NCBI GenBank assembly: GCA_014377785.1
Contig: JACMOZ010000419.1
Span: forward strand, 1 to 33,868
DNA: 33,868 bases
Reading direction: 5' to 3'
Origin: Aeromicrobium sp.
GTDB lineage: Bacteria; Actinomycetota; Actinomycetes; Propionibacteriales; Nocardioidaceae
In this document: one piece after another, positions 15,883 through 23,965 of the stretch
How positions within the stretch are numbered: position 1 is the first letter of the stretch
How the letters are laid out: every line of letters begins with the position of its first letter
Notes under the pieces: generated by a model
Told to the model about the DNA's origin: nothing
What the model saw: only the letters and a program-made list of their open reading frames with translations
The model's database searches: none
Made by a program: the position numbers and the translations under genes

Positions 15883-16063
15883 TCACCGGATGAGAGATGT
15901 CCACGCCCATAGAACAACCGTGAACAATGCGACGATGAACGGTGTCGTCACGAACCCGGGGGCGTGGAATCCGCGCAAGGTCGTCGGCGCAGGCCTGGGC
16001 CAGCACCATGATCGCGACGAGGAACGCGGCGGCCGGCGTGAGTGAACCGGCATCGTGGGTCAC
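15883..16063 (-). pseudogene. small two-helix membrane protein, frameshifted
   Basis: From a GTG at 16063 the frame reads MTHDAGSLTPAAAFLVAIMV and on to LAQACADDL. One base out of frame it continues RGFHAPGFVTTPFIVALF, then TVVLWAWTSLIR and a stop at 15883. Joined, this gives about 59 residues with two hydrophobic helices. The span is 181 nt, so it needs one base removed; the extra base lies near 15973-15978. I do not recognise the family. Either the gene is broken or the base is a sequencing error. No ribosome site is evident at the GTG. It lies between yaaA and the rnpB promoter. Confidence 0.55.
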
Positions 16064-16083
16064 GAGGCGGCACTAACCAACGG

Positions 16084-16089
16084 TAGAGT
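16084..16089 (+). promoter_or_regulatory. -10 box (TAGAGT) of rnpB
   Basis: TAGAGT lies 7 nt before the predicted 5' end of the RNase P RNA at about 16097, the expected distance. The -35 is not clear. Confidence 0.55.
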
Positions 16090-16096
16090 AATCATT

Positions 16097-16539
16097 GCGA
16101 ATGAGTCGGCCGGGCGGCCGCGTTGAATTTAGGTTCACCGAGGAAAGTCCGGACTCCATAGAGCAACGGTGGTGGCTAACAGCCACCCACGGTGACGTGC
16201 GGGACAGTGCCACAGAAATTAGACCGCCAGCGGCCTTTGCCCGATCGTGAGTGAGCACGCTCGCTCACGGAGACGGCGAAGGTGCGGGTAAGGGTGAAAC
16301 GGTGAGGTAAGAGCTCACCAGCGCTCCGGGTGACCGGAGCGGCTAGGTAAACCCCACTGGGAGCAAGACCAAGTGGTGTTCCGTCCGCGGGACGCCGGCG
16401 CTGACGGACTGCTCGTCCAATGTCAGCGGGTAGGTTGCCAGAGCGGCGCAGCAATGTGTCGCCTAGATAGATGGCCGCCGGAGCCAAAGATTAAGTTCAG
16501 CGGCCCCACAGGATCCGGCTTACAGGCCGACTCATTCGC
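16097..16539 (+). ncRNA. rnpB: RNase P RNA (class A)
   Basis: The catalytic RNA of RNase P, which cuts the 5' leader from tRNA precursors. Its ends pair: GCGAATGAGTCGGCC at 16097 with GGCCGACTCATTCGC ending at 16539. Universal blocks are present in order: GAGGAAAGTCCGGACTCC (about 16139-16156), GGTAAGAGCTCACC, GGTAAACCCCAC, and near the end AGATAGATGGCCGCC with ACAGGATCCGGCTTACAGG. Length of about 443 nt is typical of actinobacterial class A RNAs. Protein-like open frames across it are not genes. Confidence 0.95.
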
Positions 16540-16565
16540 CCCGATCCGACCCGTATGAGACTCAA

Positions 16566-16606
16566 GAATCGACCTCGAGGTCGTTATGACGGCGTCAGGT
16601 CGATTC
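16566..16606. terminator. palindromes between rnpB and map, possible bidirectional terminator
   Basis: GAATCGACCT (16566-16575) pairs with AGGTCGATTC (16597-16606). Nested within the left arm is a perfect 14-bp palindrome, CGACCTCGAGGTCG (16570-16583). It sits between the convergent rnpB and map genes. There is no long T-run on either side. Confidence 0.45.
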
Positions 16607-16626
16607 GTTCGTCAATCCCGACCTGT

Positions 16627-17475
16627 TCAGGACAGCGTCAGGATTTCGGCGCCATCGTCCGTGACGAGGAGCGTGTGCTCGAACTGAGCAGTCCGCGATT
16701 TATCCTGAGTCGTGACGGTCCAGCCGTCTTCCCACATGTCCCAATCGGCCGTGCCGAGCGTGAGCATGGGCTCGATGGTGAACGTCATACCCGGTTTGAT
16801 CACCGTGTCGAAACGAGGATCGTCATAGTGCGGGATGATCAGCCCGTCGTGGAATGCGGGCCCGACACCATGACCGGTGAAATCGCGAACCACTCCGTAA
16901 CCGAATCGTTTGGCATATGACTCGATGACCCGGCCGATCACATTAATCTGGCGACCGGGCTTGACGGCTCGAATGGCCCTCATGGTCGCTTCGAGGGTGC
17001 GTTCGACCAGCAATCGTGATTCCTGGTCGACGTCGCCGACGAGATAGGTCTTGTTGGTGTCGCCGTGGACTTCGTCGAGGTAGGCGGTGATGTCAATGTT
17101 GACGATGTCGCCGTCGGCCAGTGGACGGTCATCGGGGATGCCGTGGCAGATGACTTCATTGACGCTGCTGCACAGCGATTTGGGGTAGCCCTTGTAACCG
17201 AGTGTCGACGGATAGGCGCCGTTGGAAATCAGGAATTCGTGACCGACCCGGTCGAGCTCATCCGTGGTGACTCCCGGCGCGATCGCGGCTTCGACGGCAT
17301 CGAGGGCCTGGGCGGCGATTCGGCTGGCGATCCGCATACGGGCAATGGTGTCGGCGTCACGCACTGATGGCCCGTTATAGGGCAGCGGCACGGCTTGACC
17401 GACATATTCGGGGCGGTCGATGGATCCGGGCACGGCACGTTCGGGGGACAAGGTCCCTGCAGTCAAAACACTCAC
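16627..17475 (-). CDS. map: type I methionine aminopeptidase
   Basis: Removes the initiator methionine from nascent proteins in the cytoplasm; 282 aa. The five metal ligands are Asp128 (VNIDITAY), Asp139 (HGDTN), His202 (GHGVG), Glu235 (IEPM) and Glu266 (QFEHT), with substrate His111 in VICHGIP. The roughly 35-residue N-terminal extension with a Pro-rich VPLPYNGPS segment is characteristic of the actinobacterial MapB-like form. GTG start at 17475: TAGAAT lies exactly 6 nt upstream and no ribosome site exists, so the transcript is probably leaderless. Divergent from the small 71-aa protein gene, a neighbour commonly seen in actinobacteria. Confidence 0.96.
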   Translation of the reverse strand: MSVLTAGTLSPERAVPGSIDRPEYVGQAVPLPYNGPSVRDADTIARMRIASRIAAQALDAVEAAIAPGVTTDELDRVGHEFLISNGAYPSTLGYKGYPKSLCSSVNEVICHGIPDDRPLADGDIVNIDITAYLDEVHGDTNKTYLVGDVDQESRLLVERTLEATMRAIRAVKPGRQINVIGRVIESYAKRFGYGVVRDFTGHGVGPAFHDGLIIPHYDDPRFDTVIKPGMTFTIEPMLTLGTADWDMWEDGWTVTTQDKSRTAQFEHTLLVTDDGAEILTLS

Positions 17476-17481
17476 GAAAGC

Positions 17482-17487
17482 ATTCTA
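17482..17487 (-). promoter_or_regulatory. -10 box (TAGAAT), leaderless start of map
   Basis: TAGAAT on the minus strand, then 6 nt, then the GTG start codon at 17475. No convincing -35. Confidence 0.6.
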
Positions 17488-17516
17488 TGCGGTGCTGATG
17501 AGGCAGTATGGGGGCC

Positions 17517-17732
17517 ATGAGTGACAAGTATTATTTCTGCCTGAACCACCACACCGTTGAAGGCGAGGACGGTTGCAAGGCCGCCGATCGCATGGGGCCC
17601 TATGACACGTCCGAGCAGGCTTCGCGCGCGTTGGAGACCGCGGCCGAACGCACCGAGGCGTGGGAGAGCGACCCCGACTGGAATGATTCTGCGCCCAACG
17701 GCAGTGCTGGCGAAGACAAGCCGACTGGGTGA
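17517..17732 (+). CDS. small conserved actinobacterial protein of unknown function
   Basis: A 71-aa soluble acidic protein beginning MSDKYYFCLNHHTVEGEDGC, with a Cys/His-rich N-terminus (Cys8, His10, His11, Cys20) that could bind metal, and an acidic, low-complexity C-terminus. I recall similar short proteins encoded beside map in other actinobacteria, without an assigned function. Start: ATG at 17517 fits that conserved N-terminus; an in-frame ATG at 17508 has a somewhat better placed GAGG upstream. Its stop overlaps the GTG of the next gene as GTGA. Confidence 0.75.
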   Translation: MSDKYYFCLNHHTVEGEDGCKAADRMGPYDTSEQASRALETAAERTEAWESDPDWNDSAPNGSAGEDKPTG

Positions 17733-18526
17733 GCCTCAACAACCAGAGTCGGATCCGCCTCGAGCGGTCCGGCCCCTGGATCGGCGTGGCCGGACTCTTC
17801 GTGCTGTTGTGGATCGCCGTCGCGAGTTCGCAATTCGCGCCGTGGTGGGGAGTCGTTCTGTTTGTGATGCTCCTGATTCCCGGTGCGGTGCTTGTTTCGC
17901 GTTGGGCGCGCCCTCATCCCAAACGTGCTGCCTGGGTTCCGGTCGGCAATCTCGTCGTCTGGGCGATCATCACCACTCTCGGTTTGAATTTTTGGGGTTG
18001 GAAGGCAGACCCCGCACCCACGTCGTCGGCCACTCGCGTTCTGGCAGCGCAATGTGCGACCAGGTTCGACACGTTGCGCAAAGACATGGGAGAGAACCCC
18101 GGGCAGTCGCGATCGGCGCTCGCCCGCCAGTGGGATGACGCCCATGCGACGGTCGCCAGTCTTTCGAAGCGAGCGGAAGCGGGCAATTGCCCCAAGAAAC
18201 TCGACGCGCTCGGCAAACAGGTTTCAGGCATCGAACGGCTGATCTCGTTCGTTGACCAATTCGATATGGTCCGGGCGCTGGGCAATGTCGAACACGATCT
18301 GGACAGGGCAGCGCTCGATCCGCCGCCGGACAAGCTTCGCCGGGCCTTTGATGCGCTGCGGCTGCACGCACCCTTGTCCAACCGCGACCTGGCCGCAAGA
18401 GTTGCGCGTGTTGCGTCGACGCAGGCACTGAGCAACCTACGAGACGCAGCCCTGGCCAATGACAACTACCAGCAATGCCAGCAAGCACTCAAAATCATCG
18501 CCACCTACGAGCTCGACAAGGAGTAG
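17729..18526 (+). CDS. membrane protein of unknown function, three N-terminal helices and helical domain
   Basis: A 265-aa protein I do not recognise. Hydrophobic segments lie at about 17-34 (WIGVAGLFVLLWIAVASS), 40-57 (WGVVLFVMLLIPGAVLVS) and 71-90 (VGNLVVWAIITTLGLNFWGW). The remaining 170 residues are helical and charged, with three Cys (about 109, 153, 252), and may face outside; topology is uncertain. GTG start at 17729 overlaps the previous stop as GTGA, so it is cotranslated with the 71-aa protein. It converges on panB with only 4 nt between the stops. Confidence 0.75.
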   Translation: MSLNNQSRIRLERSGPWIGVAGLFVLLWIAVASSQFAPWWGVVLFVMLLIPGAVLVSRWARPHPKRAAWVPVGNLVVWAIITTLGLNFWGWKADPAPTSSATRVLAAQCATRFDTLRKDMGENPGQSRSALARQWDDAHATVASLSKRAEAGNCPKKLDALGKQVSGIERLISFVDQFDMVRALGNVEHDLDRAALDPPPDKLRRAFDALRLHAPLSNRDLAARVARVASTQALSNLRDAALANDNYQQCQQALKIIATYELDKE

Positions 18527-18530
18527 CCGT

Positions 18531-19406
18531 TCAGCTTTCGAAAGAGTGCTCGGCGGCCGGGAACGAACCGTCCGCGACGTCTGACACATAGGCCTTGGTG
18601 GCTTCGAGCATGACCGAGTGCAAGTCGGCATAACGCTTGACGAATCGTGGCGCCTTGCCGGTGCGCAGACCCATCATGTCTTGCCAGACGAGCACCTGCG
18701 CGTCACAATCGATGCCGGCGCCAATGCCGATCGTCGGGATGTTCACGGCCTTGGTGACCTGGGCAGCGACCGGTGCCGGGACCATCTCCATGACGATGGC
18801 GAAGGCGCCGGCCTCTTCGAGGGCCCTGGCTTCGGCGATCAGCCTTTCGGCCGCATCACCGCGACCCTGGACGCGATAACCGCCGAGATTGTGTTCGGCC
18901 TGCGGGGTGAAACCGATGTGCGCCATGACGGGTATGCCCGCATCGGTCAGAAGTTTGACCTGCGGAACCATCGGTAATCCGCCTTCGAGCTTCACGGCGT
19001 GGGCATTGGCTTCCTTCATGAACCGCACGGCGGTGTCGAAGGCCTGTTGGGGCGAGCCCTGGTAGGACCCGAACGGCAGATCGGCCACGATAAGGGCGCG
19101 CCTGGCCGATCGGGTGACGGCTCGTACGAGGGGGAGGAGCTCATCGACCGTGACCGGCAGCGACGTCTCGTTGCCATAAACATTGTTGGATGCCGAGTCG
19201 CCGACGAGCATGACCGGGATGCCGGCTTCATCGAAGGTTGCGGCCGAATATTGGTCGTAGGCGGTGAGCATGGCCCATTTGGTGCCTTCGGTTTTCCATT
19301 GCTGCAGGTGATGTGTGCGGACCCTGCGGACAGGCGCCGGGCCTTCGGTGGCCGGTGCGCCGGAACCATACGGTGCAGTCTCTTCAGGGACAGTGTTCTC
19401 TGACAT
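18531..19406 (-). CDS. panB: 3-methyl-2-oxobutanoate hydroxymethyltransferase
   Basis: The first enzyme of pantothenate synthesis: adds a hydroxymethyl group from methylene-tetrahydrofolate to 2-oxoisovalerate. The 291-aa product has the expected motifs: [57 protein letters not shown] and VMEMVPAP, including the Mg-binding Asp residues and the catalytic Glu of EMVPA. The start is ATG 19406 with a GTGGAGGAA ribosome site; the open frame runs further upstream but without homology. The roughly 28-residue Ala/Pro-rich N-terminal extension is typical of actinobacterial PanB. No panC or panD is nearby. Confidence 0.96.
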   Translation of the reverse strand: MSENTVPEETAPYGSGAPATEGPAPVRRVRTHHLQQWKTEGTKWAMLTAYDQYSAATFDEAGIPVMLVGDSASNNVYGNETSLPVTVDELLPLVRAVTRSARRALIVADLPFGSYQGSPQQAFDTAVRFMKEANAHAVKLEGGLPMVPQVKLLTDAGIPVMAHIGFTPQAEHNLGGYRVQGRGDAAERLIAEARALEEAGAFAIVMEMVPAPVAAQVTKAVNIPTIGIGAGIDCDAQVLVWQDMMGLRTGKAPRFVKRYADLHSVMLEATKAYVSDVADGSFPAAEHSFES

Positions 19407-19504
19407 CGTGTTCCTCCACTTCTCGCGGCTCCCTGACGGAGTCCACGGACCGCTCCAGACTGCCACAGGTTGACGTTCGGGCGCTGTGACATGGCACACG
19501 TGAA

Positions 19505-19615
19505 TCAGAGCGCAGGCACAATATCGGTGTGGCTGAAATCGTCGCCCTCGAACAGCAGCGGCTCGCCAGTTTCCTTGGCCAAGGCATAGGCGAAACAGTC
19601 GCCGAGATTGACTGT
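19505..19615 (-). pseudogene. C-terminal fragment of a VapC (PIN-domain) toxin
   Basis: A 36-codon stretch between an in-frame TAG (19618-19616) and TGA (19507-19505) reads [20 protein letters not shown] followed by [14 protein letters not shown]. This matches the last third of VapC ribonuclease toxins, including the acidic residues in GDC and GDDF. The first two thirds are missing, and there is no start codon and no vapB antitoxin. The fragment begins directly behind the nadE stop codon, so a deletion or recombination endpoint lies there. It is too short to be active. Confidence 0.75.
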
Positions 19616-19620
19616 CTACC

Positions 19621-21375
19621 CTAAAGCGTTTCGCGCCAACGGTTCGTGATCGGTACGCGCCAGTCGCGACCGAAATTGCGACCCGACACCTTGGGCCCCG
19701 GAGGATATTGACGGCGTTTGTATTCGGCCCCGTCGATGAGTGCGATGACCCGCTCGACGGTTTCTTTGTCGTAGCCCGCGGCAACAATTTCGCGTGAACC
19801 GCGGTCTTTCGCGACGTATTCCTCGATGATCCGGTCTAGCACGTCATAAGGCGGCAGCGAATCGCTGTCCAACTGGCCTGGCCGGAGTTCGGCGCTCGGC
19901 GGTTTGGCGATGGTGTCCTCGGGGATGGGCGGTGTTTCTCCCCGGACTGTCGCAATCTCGTTTCGCCAGCTGGCAAGTGCCCAGACGAGGGTCTTGGGTA
20001 CGTCCTTGAGTGGCGCGAACCCGCCGACGGCGTCGCCGTAAATCGTCGAATAACCGACGGCGAGTTCGGATTTGTTTCCGCAGGCCAGGACGAGGTGGCC
20101 GTGTTGGTTGGACAATGCCATCCAGATGACCGCCCGAATGCGGGCCTGCAGGTTTTCGAGTGCCAGGCCGTCTATCTCTATGTGATCGGTAAACACATCG
20201 ATCATCGGCGCGATCGGCACGGTGTCGAAATGCATGCCGGTGCGTCGGGCGAGCTCGGCCGCGTCGGTCTTGGAGTGTTCGCTGGACCAGTCACTCGGAT
20301 TGGACACGCCGTAGACGTTGTCGGCGCCGATCGCGTCGCAGGCGATAGCGGCGACGAGGGTCGAGTCGATGCCCCCGGAAACGCCCATGAGTACGGTCTT
20401 GAAACCGTTTTTGCGGACATAATCGCGCAGACCCAGAACGATGGCAGCATAGGTTTCGGCCATGTCCCCGAGCCGCGGAGTCACTTCGGGTCGCGCGATC
20501 GGTTCATACGGCGCCAGTGCATCGGTCGAGAGGACGAAACGCTCAACCTTGAAGCCGCCGAAGCGAGCCTCAGGGTCGGGCATTGGCGCGGTGGCCGCCG
20601 GCAAGTCGAGGTCGACGACGAGGATTTCTTCGGTGAATTGGCCGGCTCGGGCCAGGATGTCCCCGGTCTGGTCGACGACGATCGAGTCGCCTTCGAAGAC
20701 GAGGTCGTCCTGGCCGCCGATCATGTTGACATAGGCCAGGGTGCATTTGCCTTCCCGGGCACGGCGGGCGCACAACTCGTGGCGGACGTCGTCTTTGTCG
20801 CGGTCATAGGGCGAACCGTTGATGACCAGCAGCAACGCCGTTTCGGCGGCGGCACACGCAGCACTGGGTCCGTCTTGCCAGATGTCCTCGCAGATGACCA
20901 AGCCGATGTCGATGCCGTTGACCTGCAGAACCTGCATGACATTGCCGGGCACGAACCAGCGGAATTCGTCGAACACTCCGTAGTTGGGCAAATGGTGTTT
21001 GAAATAACGTGTCACGATTTCGCCGCCGGTGATCACGGCGGCGGCATTTGTCGGCGCTCCTTTGGGAACACCGAGCCGGTCGGGGGCGTGGTCCAGGCGG
21101 TCGAGGTAGCCGACGATGACAACGAGATCACCCATTCCTGCGTTCGCCAACTCCAGCGCGAGGGCCGTGACCGCGGCCCTCGAGGCGTCGACGAAGTTCG
21201 CGCGCAGCGCGAGGTCTTCGATGGGATAACCGGTAAGCATCATTTCCGGGAACGCGATGACGTGGGCGCCCATTGCGTGGGCCTTGCGACTGAAGTCGAG
21301 AACCTGCGTGGCGTTGGCGTCGATGTCACCCACCGTGGGGTTGATCTGCGCAAGAGCGAGTCGAAGTTGAGGCAC
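19621..21375 (-). CDS. nadE: glutamine-dependent NAD+ synthase
   Basis: Converts nicotinic acid adenine dinucleotide to NAD+ with ATP, using ammonia from glutamine; 584 aa. Residues 1-270 are a nitrilase-type glutaminase with triad Glu44 ([10 protein letters not shown]), Lys126 ([12 protein letters not shown]) and Cys162 (VICEDIW). Residues 300-584 are the synthetase with the ATP loop SGGIDST (333-339) and the [16 protein letters not shown] segment. This is the shorter class; the M. tuberculosis enzyme is, as I recall, about 680 aa. GTG start at 21375 with TAGGCT 6 nt upstream and no ribosome site suggests a leaderless mRNA. Divergent from the acyl-CoA dehydrogenase gene. Confidence 0.95.
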   Translation of the reverse strand: MPQLRLALAQINPTVGDIDANATQVLDFSRKAHAMGAHVIAFPEMMLTGYPIEDLALRANFVDASRAAVTALALELANAGMGDLVVIVGYLDRLDHAPDRLGVPKGAPTNAAAVITGGEIVTRYFKHHLPNYGVFDEFRWFVPGNVMQVLQVNGIDIGLVICEDIWQDGPSAACAAAETALLLVINGSPYDRDKDDVRHELCARRAREGKCTLAYVNMIGGQDDLVFEGDSIVVDQTGDILARAGQFTEEILVVDLDLPAATAPMPDPEARFGGFKVERFVLSTDALAPYEPIARPEVTPRLGDMAETYAAIVLGLRDYVRKNGFKTVLMGVSGGIDSTLVAAIACDAIGADNVYGVSNPSDWSSEHSKTDAAELARRTGMHFDTVPIAPMIDVFTDHIEIDGLALENLQARIRAVIWMALSNQHGHLVLACGNKSELAVGYSTIYGDAVGGFAPLKDVPKTLVWALASWRNEIATVRGETPPIPEDTIAKPPSAELRPGQLDSDSLPPYDVLDRIIEEYVAKDRGSREIVAAGYDKETVERVIALIDGAEYKRRQYPPGPKVSGRNFGRDWRVPITNRWRETL

Positions 21376-21381
21376 GCTGTG

Positions 21382-21387
21382 AGCCTA
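21382..21387 (-). promoter_or_regulatory. -10 box (TAGGCT), leaderless start of nadE
   Basis: TAGGCT on the minus strand, then 6 nt, then the GTG start codon at 21375. Confidence 0.55.
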
Positions 21388-21442
21388 TCTTGCGAACTTG
21401 CCGATCTTTTCGACCAGCGTCATAGGAATCGAGCACCAGAGG

Positions 21443-21467
21443 CCTCATTTCGTATGACGTCATGAGG
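21443..21467. promoter_or_regulatory. palindrome in nadE/acyl-CoA dehydrogenase intergenic region
   Basis: CCTCAT (21443-21448) is inverted as ATGAGG (21462-21467), and a perfect 10-bp palindrome ATGACGTCAT occupies 21454-21463. Possible operator between divergent genes; the regulator is unknown. Confidence 0.3.
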
Positions 21468-21490
21468 TCGTCGCCGTCTGACATAGCTCT

Positions 21491-21523
21491 TCCCAGTTTG
21501 GCTCCAACCGAGTATTACTGGGA
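21491..21523. promoter_or_regulatory. 7-bp inverted repeat upstream of acyl-CoA dehydrogenase gene
   Basis: TCCCAGT (21491-21497) and ACTGGGA (21517-21523) flank 19 nt, ending 35 nt before the ATG at 21559. A second imperfect dyad, TTACT..AGGTAA, overlaps the right arm. The position suits a repressor site over the promoter. Confidence 0.35.
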
Positions 21524-21558
21524 GGTAACAGCGGGGACAGGCAACGGAAGGGTCGACC

Positions 21559-23496
21559 ATGAGTACCGAAACCGTCGGAGCGAGCGCCAATGTCAGTGAA
21601 AAGGAGGCCCGCGAGGTCGCCGAGGAGGCCCGAGAGTCTGGCTGGCAACGACCCAGCTTTGCCAAGGAGCTTTACCTCGGCAAGTTCGACTGGTCGCTGA
21701 TCCACCCGCATCCACGCCAATCTGCCGCCGATGCTGCCCCGGGTGAGGAGTTTCTCGCCAACCTGAGGGCATATTGCGAAGGCCTCGACGGCGGCCGGAT
21801 TGAGCGCGACTCGCAGATCCCCGACGCCTACATCAACGGGCTCGCCGATCTTGGTGTCTTCGGGATGAAGATCCCCACCGAATACGGCGGGCTCGGATTG
21901 TCGATGCTGCACTACGGTAAGGCGTTGACTCTGCTCGGGTCGGTCCATCCGAGTATGGGCGCCCTGGTGTCGGCGCACATGTCCATCGGCGTTCCCGAGC
22001 CGGTGAAGATGTTCGGCAATGAGGAGCAGAAGAAGGCTTTCCTACCCCGGTGCGCAGGGGGTGCGATCACGGCATTCTTGCTGACCGAGCCCGACGTCGG
22101 TTCGGACCCGGCCCGTATGGGCTCGACGGCGACGCCGACCGAGGACGGCAGCGCCTACCTTCTCGACGGGGTGAAACTGTGGACCACCAACGGGGTCATC
22201 GCCGAAATCGTCGTCGTGATGGCTCTTGTGCCCAAGCATGACGGCCAACGTGGCGGGATCAGCGCCTTCATTGTCGATATGGACGCAACCGGCATCACGG
22301 TGGAAAACCGAAACGTGTTCATGGGCCTACGAGGGATAGAAAACGGCGTCACCCGCTTCAATCAGGTGCGGGTGCCGGTGGAGAACCGGATCGGCAAGGA
22401 GGGTGAAGGTCTCAAGATCGCTCTGACCACACTGAACACCGGGCGGTTGTCGATCCCGGCAATGTGCGTTGGCGCGGGCAAATGGTCGCTCAAGATCGCC
22501 CGCGGTTGGTCGAATGCCCGGGTGCAATGGGGCCGTCCCGTTGGCAAACACGAGGCGGTTGCGCAAAAGCTGTCGTTCCTCGCGGCGACGACATTCGGGA
22601 TGGAGGCAGTGTTCGAGCTGTCAGCCGAGCTCGCCGATGCCGGAAGCAAGGACATCCGGATCGAAGCGGCACTCGCCAAACTGTGGTCAAGTGAGATGGC
22701 GTGCAAGGTAGCCGACGAACTGATCCAAATCCGTGGCGGCCGCGGTTACGAGACGGCCGATTCGCTCGCGGCCCGTGGCGAACGCGCCGTGGGGGCCGAA
22801 CAGTTGCTGCGCGACTTGAGGATCAACCGGATCTTCGAAGGCTCGTCGGAAATCATGCATTTGCTCATCGCCCGCGAGGCCGTCGACACCCACCTGAGTG
22901 TGGCCGGCGATCTCGCAACGGCCGATGCCGATCTGAGGGCCAAGGCAAAGGCCGCCGCAAAAGCCAGCGGGTTCTACGCCACGTGGCTGCCGAAGCTCGC
23001 CGCCGGCAAGGGCACGATCCCGTCGTCCTATAGCGAGCTCGGCGTGCTTGCCAAGCATCTGCGATACGTCGAACGATCATCGCGCAAGCTGGCGCGGCAG
23101 ACGTTTTACGGGATGAGTCGCTGGCAGGCAAAACTCGAATACAAACAGGTTTTCCTCGGACGCATCGTCGACATCGGTGCTGAGTTGTTCGCGATGGCGG
23201 CGGCGTGTTCGCGCGCGGAGATGCTACGGATGACTGAGCCGTCCCAGGCCGAGACAGCCTACGAACTCGCCGACGTTTTCTGCGCCCAGGCGCGTGTCCG
23301 CGTCGACGACTTGTTCACCGGCTTGTGGCACAACACCGATGACGCCGACAAGAACCTGGCGGACCGGGTGCTCGAAGGGGAGTTCGCCTGGCTCGAGGAA
23401 GGCGTGATCGACGCGTCCGAGGGCACTGGACCGTGGATTGCGTCGTGGGAGCCAGGCGAGTCCACGCACGAGAACGTGCACCGCAAGTACCGATAA
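21559..23496 (+). CDS. large acyl-CoA dehydrogenase with C-terminal extension
   Basis: An FAD enzyme that introduces the alpha-beta double bond of acyl-CoA in beta-oxidation. At 645 aa it is of the long (VLCAD/ACAD9-like) type. After a charged N-terminal stretch, the ACAD core runs from about 60 to 440: FGMKIPTEYGGLGLS, AFLLTEPDVGSDPA (FAD/substrate loop), KLWTTNG, the ALTTLNTGRL helix, ARVQWGRPVGKHEAVAQKL, IQIRGGRGYE and the segment RINRIFEGSSEI that carries the catalytic Glu in long-chain enzymes. The last 200 residues are a helical second domain that in VLCAD mediates dimer and membrane contact. ATG at 21559 has a GGAAGG ribosome site. No electron-transfer flavoprotein gene is nearby. Confidence 0.92.
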   Translation: MSTETVGASANVSEKEAREVAEEARESGWQRPSFAKELYLGKFDWSLIHPHPRQSAADAAPGEEFLANLRAYCEGLDGGRIERDSQIPDAYINGLADLGVFGMKIPTEYGGLGLSMLHYGKALTLLGSVHPSMGALVSAHMSIGVPEPVKMFGNEEQKKAFLPRCAGGAITAFLLTEPDVGSDPARMGSTATPTEDGSAYLLDGVKLWTTNGVIAEIVVVMALVPKHDGQRGGISAFIVDMDATGITVENRNVFMGLRGIENGVTRFNQVRVPVENRIGKEGEGLKIALTTLNTGRLSIPAMCVGAGKWSLKIARGWSNARVQWGRPVGKHEAVAQKLSFLAATTFGMEAVFELSAELADAGSKDIRIEAALAKLWSSEMACKVADELIQIRGGRGYETADSLAARGERAVGAEQLLRDLRINRIFEGSSEIMHLLIAREAVDTHLSVAGDLATADADLRAKAKAAAKASGFYATWLPKLAAGKGTIPSSYSELGVLAKHLRYVERSSRKLARQTFYGMSRWQAKLEYKQVFLGRIVDIGAELFAMAAACSRAEMLRMTEPSQAETAYELADVFCAQARVRVDDLFTGLWHNTDDADKNLADRVLEGEFAWLEEGVIDASEGTGPWIASWEPGESTHENVHRKYR

Positions 23497-23503
23497 GAGC
23501 AAG

Positions 23504-23521
23504 GCCGCTGAGAGGGGCGGC
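23504..23521. terminator. weak hairpin between convergent genes
   Basis: GCCGC (23504-23508) pairs with GCGGC (23517-23521) around an 8-nt loop in the 29-bp gap between the acyl-CoA dehydrogenase and yjdM stops. The stem is short and no T-run follows, so support is weak. Confidence 0.25.
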
Positions 23522-23525
23522 TGAG

Positions 23526-23876
23526 TCAAGCCTTTTTGACGACGCTCGATTTCAGTTGCATATGGCCGAAGCCATCGACCTTGCAGCCGATGTCGTGGCC
23601 GTCGGCGGCGTCGACGAGGCGGATGTTGCGGACCTTCGTGCCGACCTTGATCGACAGCGACTGGCCCTTGACCTTGAGATCCTTGACGACCGTGACGGTG
23701 TCGCCGTCGGCGAGCACGTTGCCGAAGGCGTCCTTGATGATGAAGTCGTCGGCCGCAGACTGATCGACGGACGCCTCACTTGGTGACCACTCGTGGGCGC
23801 ACTCAGGGCATACGAGGAGAGCGCCCATCTCGTAGGTGTATTCGGAGGCACATTGGGGACACGGCGGCAGATTCAC
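23526..23876 (-). CDS. yjdM: YjdM/PhnA-family zinc-ribbon protein
   Basis: A 116-aa protein closely matching E. coli YjdM (once called PhnA). It has an N-terminal zinc ribbon with CPQC and CPEC pairs ([23 protein letters not shown]), then the conserved [32 protein letters not shown] and [12 protein letters not shown] segments. Despite the old name, a role in alkylphosphonate breakdown is not established, and no phn genes are nearby. GTG start at 23876 has TAGACT 6 nt upstream and no ribosome site, pointing to a leaderless mRNA. Divergent from glnA2. Confidence 0.93.
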   Translation of the reverse strand: MNLPPCPQCASEYTYEMGALLVCPECAHEWSPSEASVDQSAADDFIIKDAFGNVLADGDTVTVVKDLKVKGQSLSIKVGTKVRNIRLVDAADGHDIGCKVDGFGHMQLKSSVVKKA

Positions 23877-23882
23877 CGCGCC

Positions 23883-23888
23883 AGTCTA
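23883..23888 (-). promoter_or_regulatory. -10 box (TAGACT), leaderless start of yjdM
   Basis: TAGACT on the minus strand, then 6 nt, then the GTG start codon at 23876. Confidence 0.6.
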
Positions 23889-23910
23889 GCGAACGCCGAG
23901 GGTCCAACCG

Positions 23911-23916
23911 TAGGGT
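23911..23916 (+). promoter_or_regulatory. possible -10 box (TAGGGT) upstream of glnA2
   Basis: TAGGGT lies about 50 nt before the glnA2 ATG at 23966. It fits the TAGnnT type but would leave a leader of about 43 nt with no Shine-Dalgarno sequence, so the real promoter may be elsewhere. Confidence 0.25.
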
Positions 23917-23965
23917 CGGTCAGCCCCGAAACATCCCGGTAACACGCATTGGGCACACTGGGCAC

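Noticed and set aside
20095-21465. 456-codon plus-strand open frame opposite nadE
   Set aside because: Antisense shadow of a conserved gene in high-GC DNA; no recognisable domain.
23780-23965. Upstream extension of the glnA2 frame
   Set aside because: It overlaps the divergent yjdM gene and promoter, and the ATG at 23966 matches the start of mycobacterial GlnA2.
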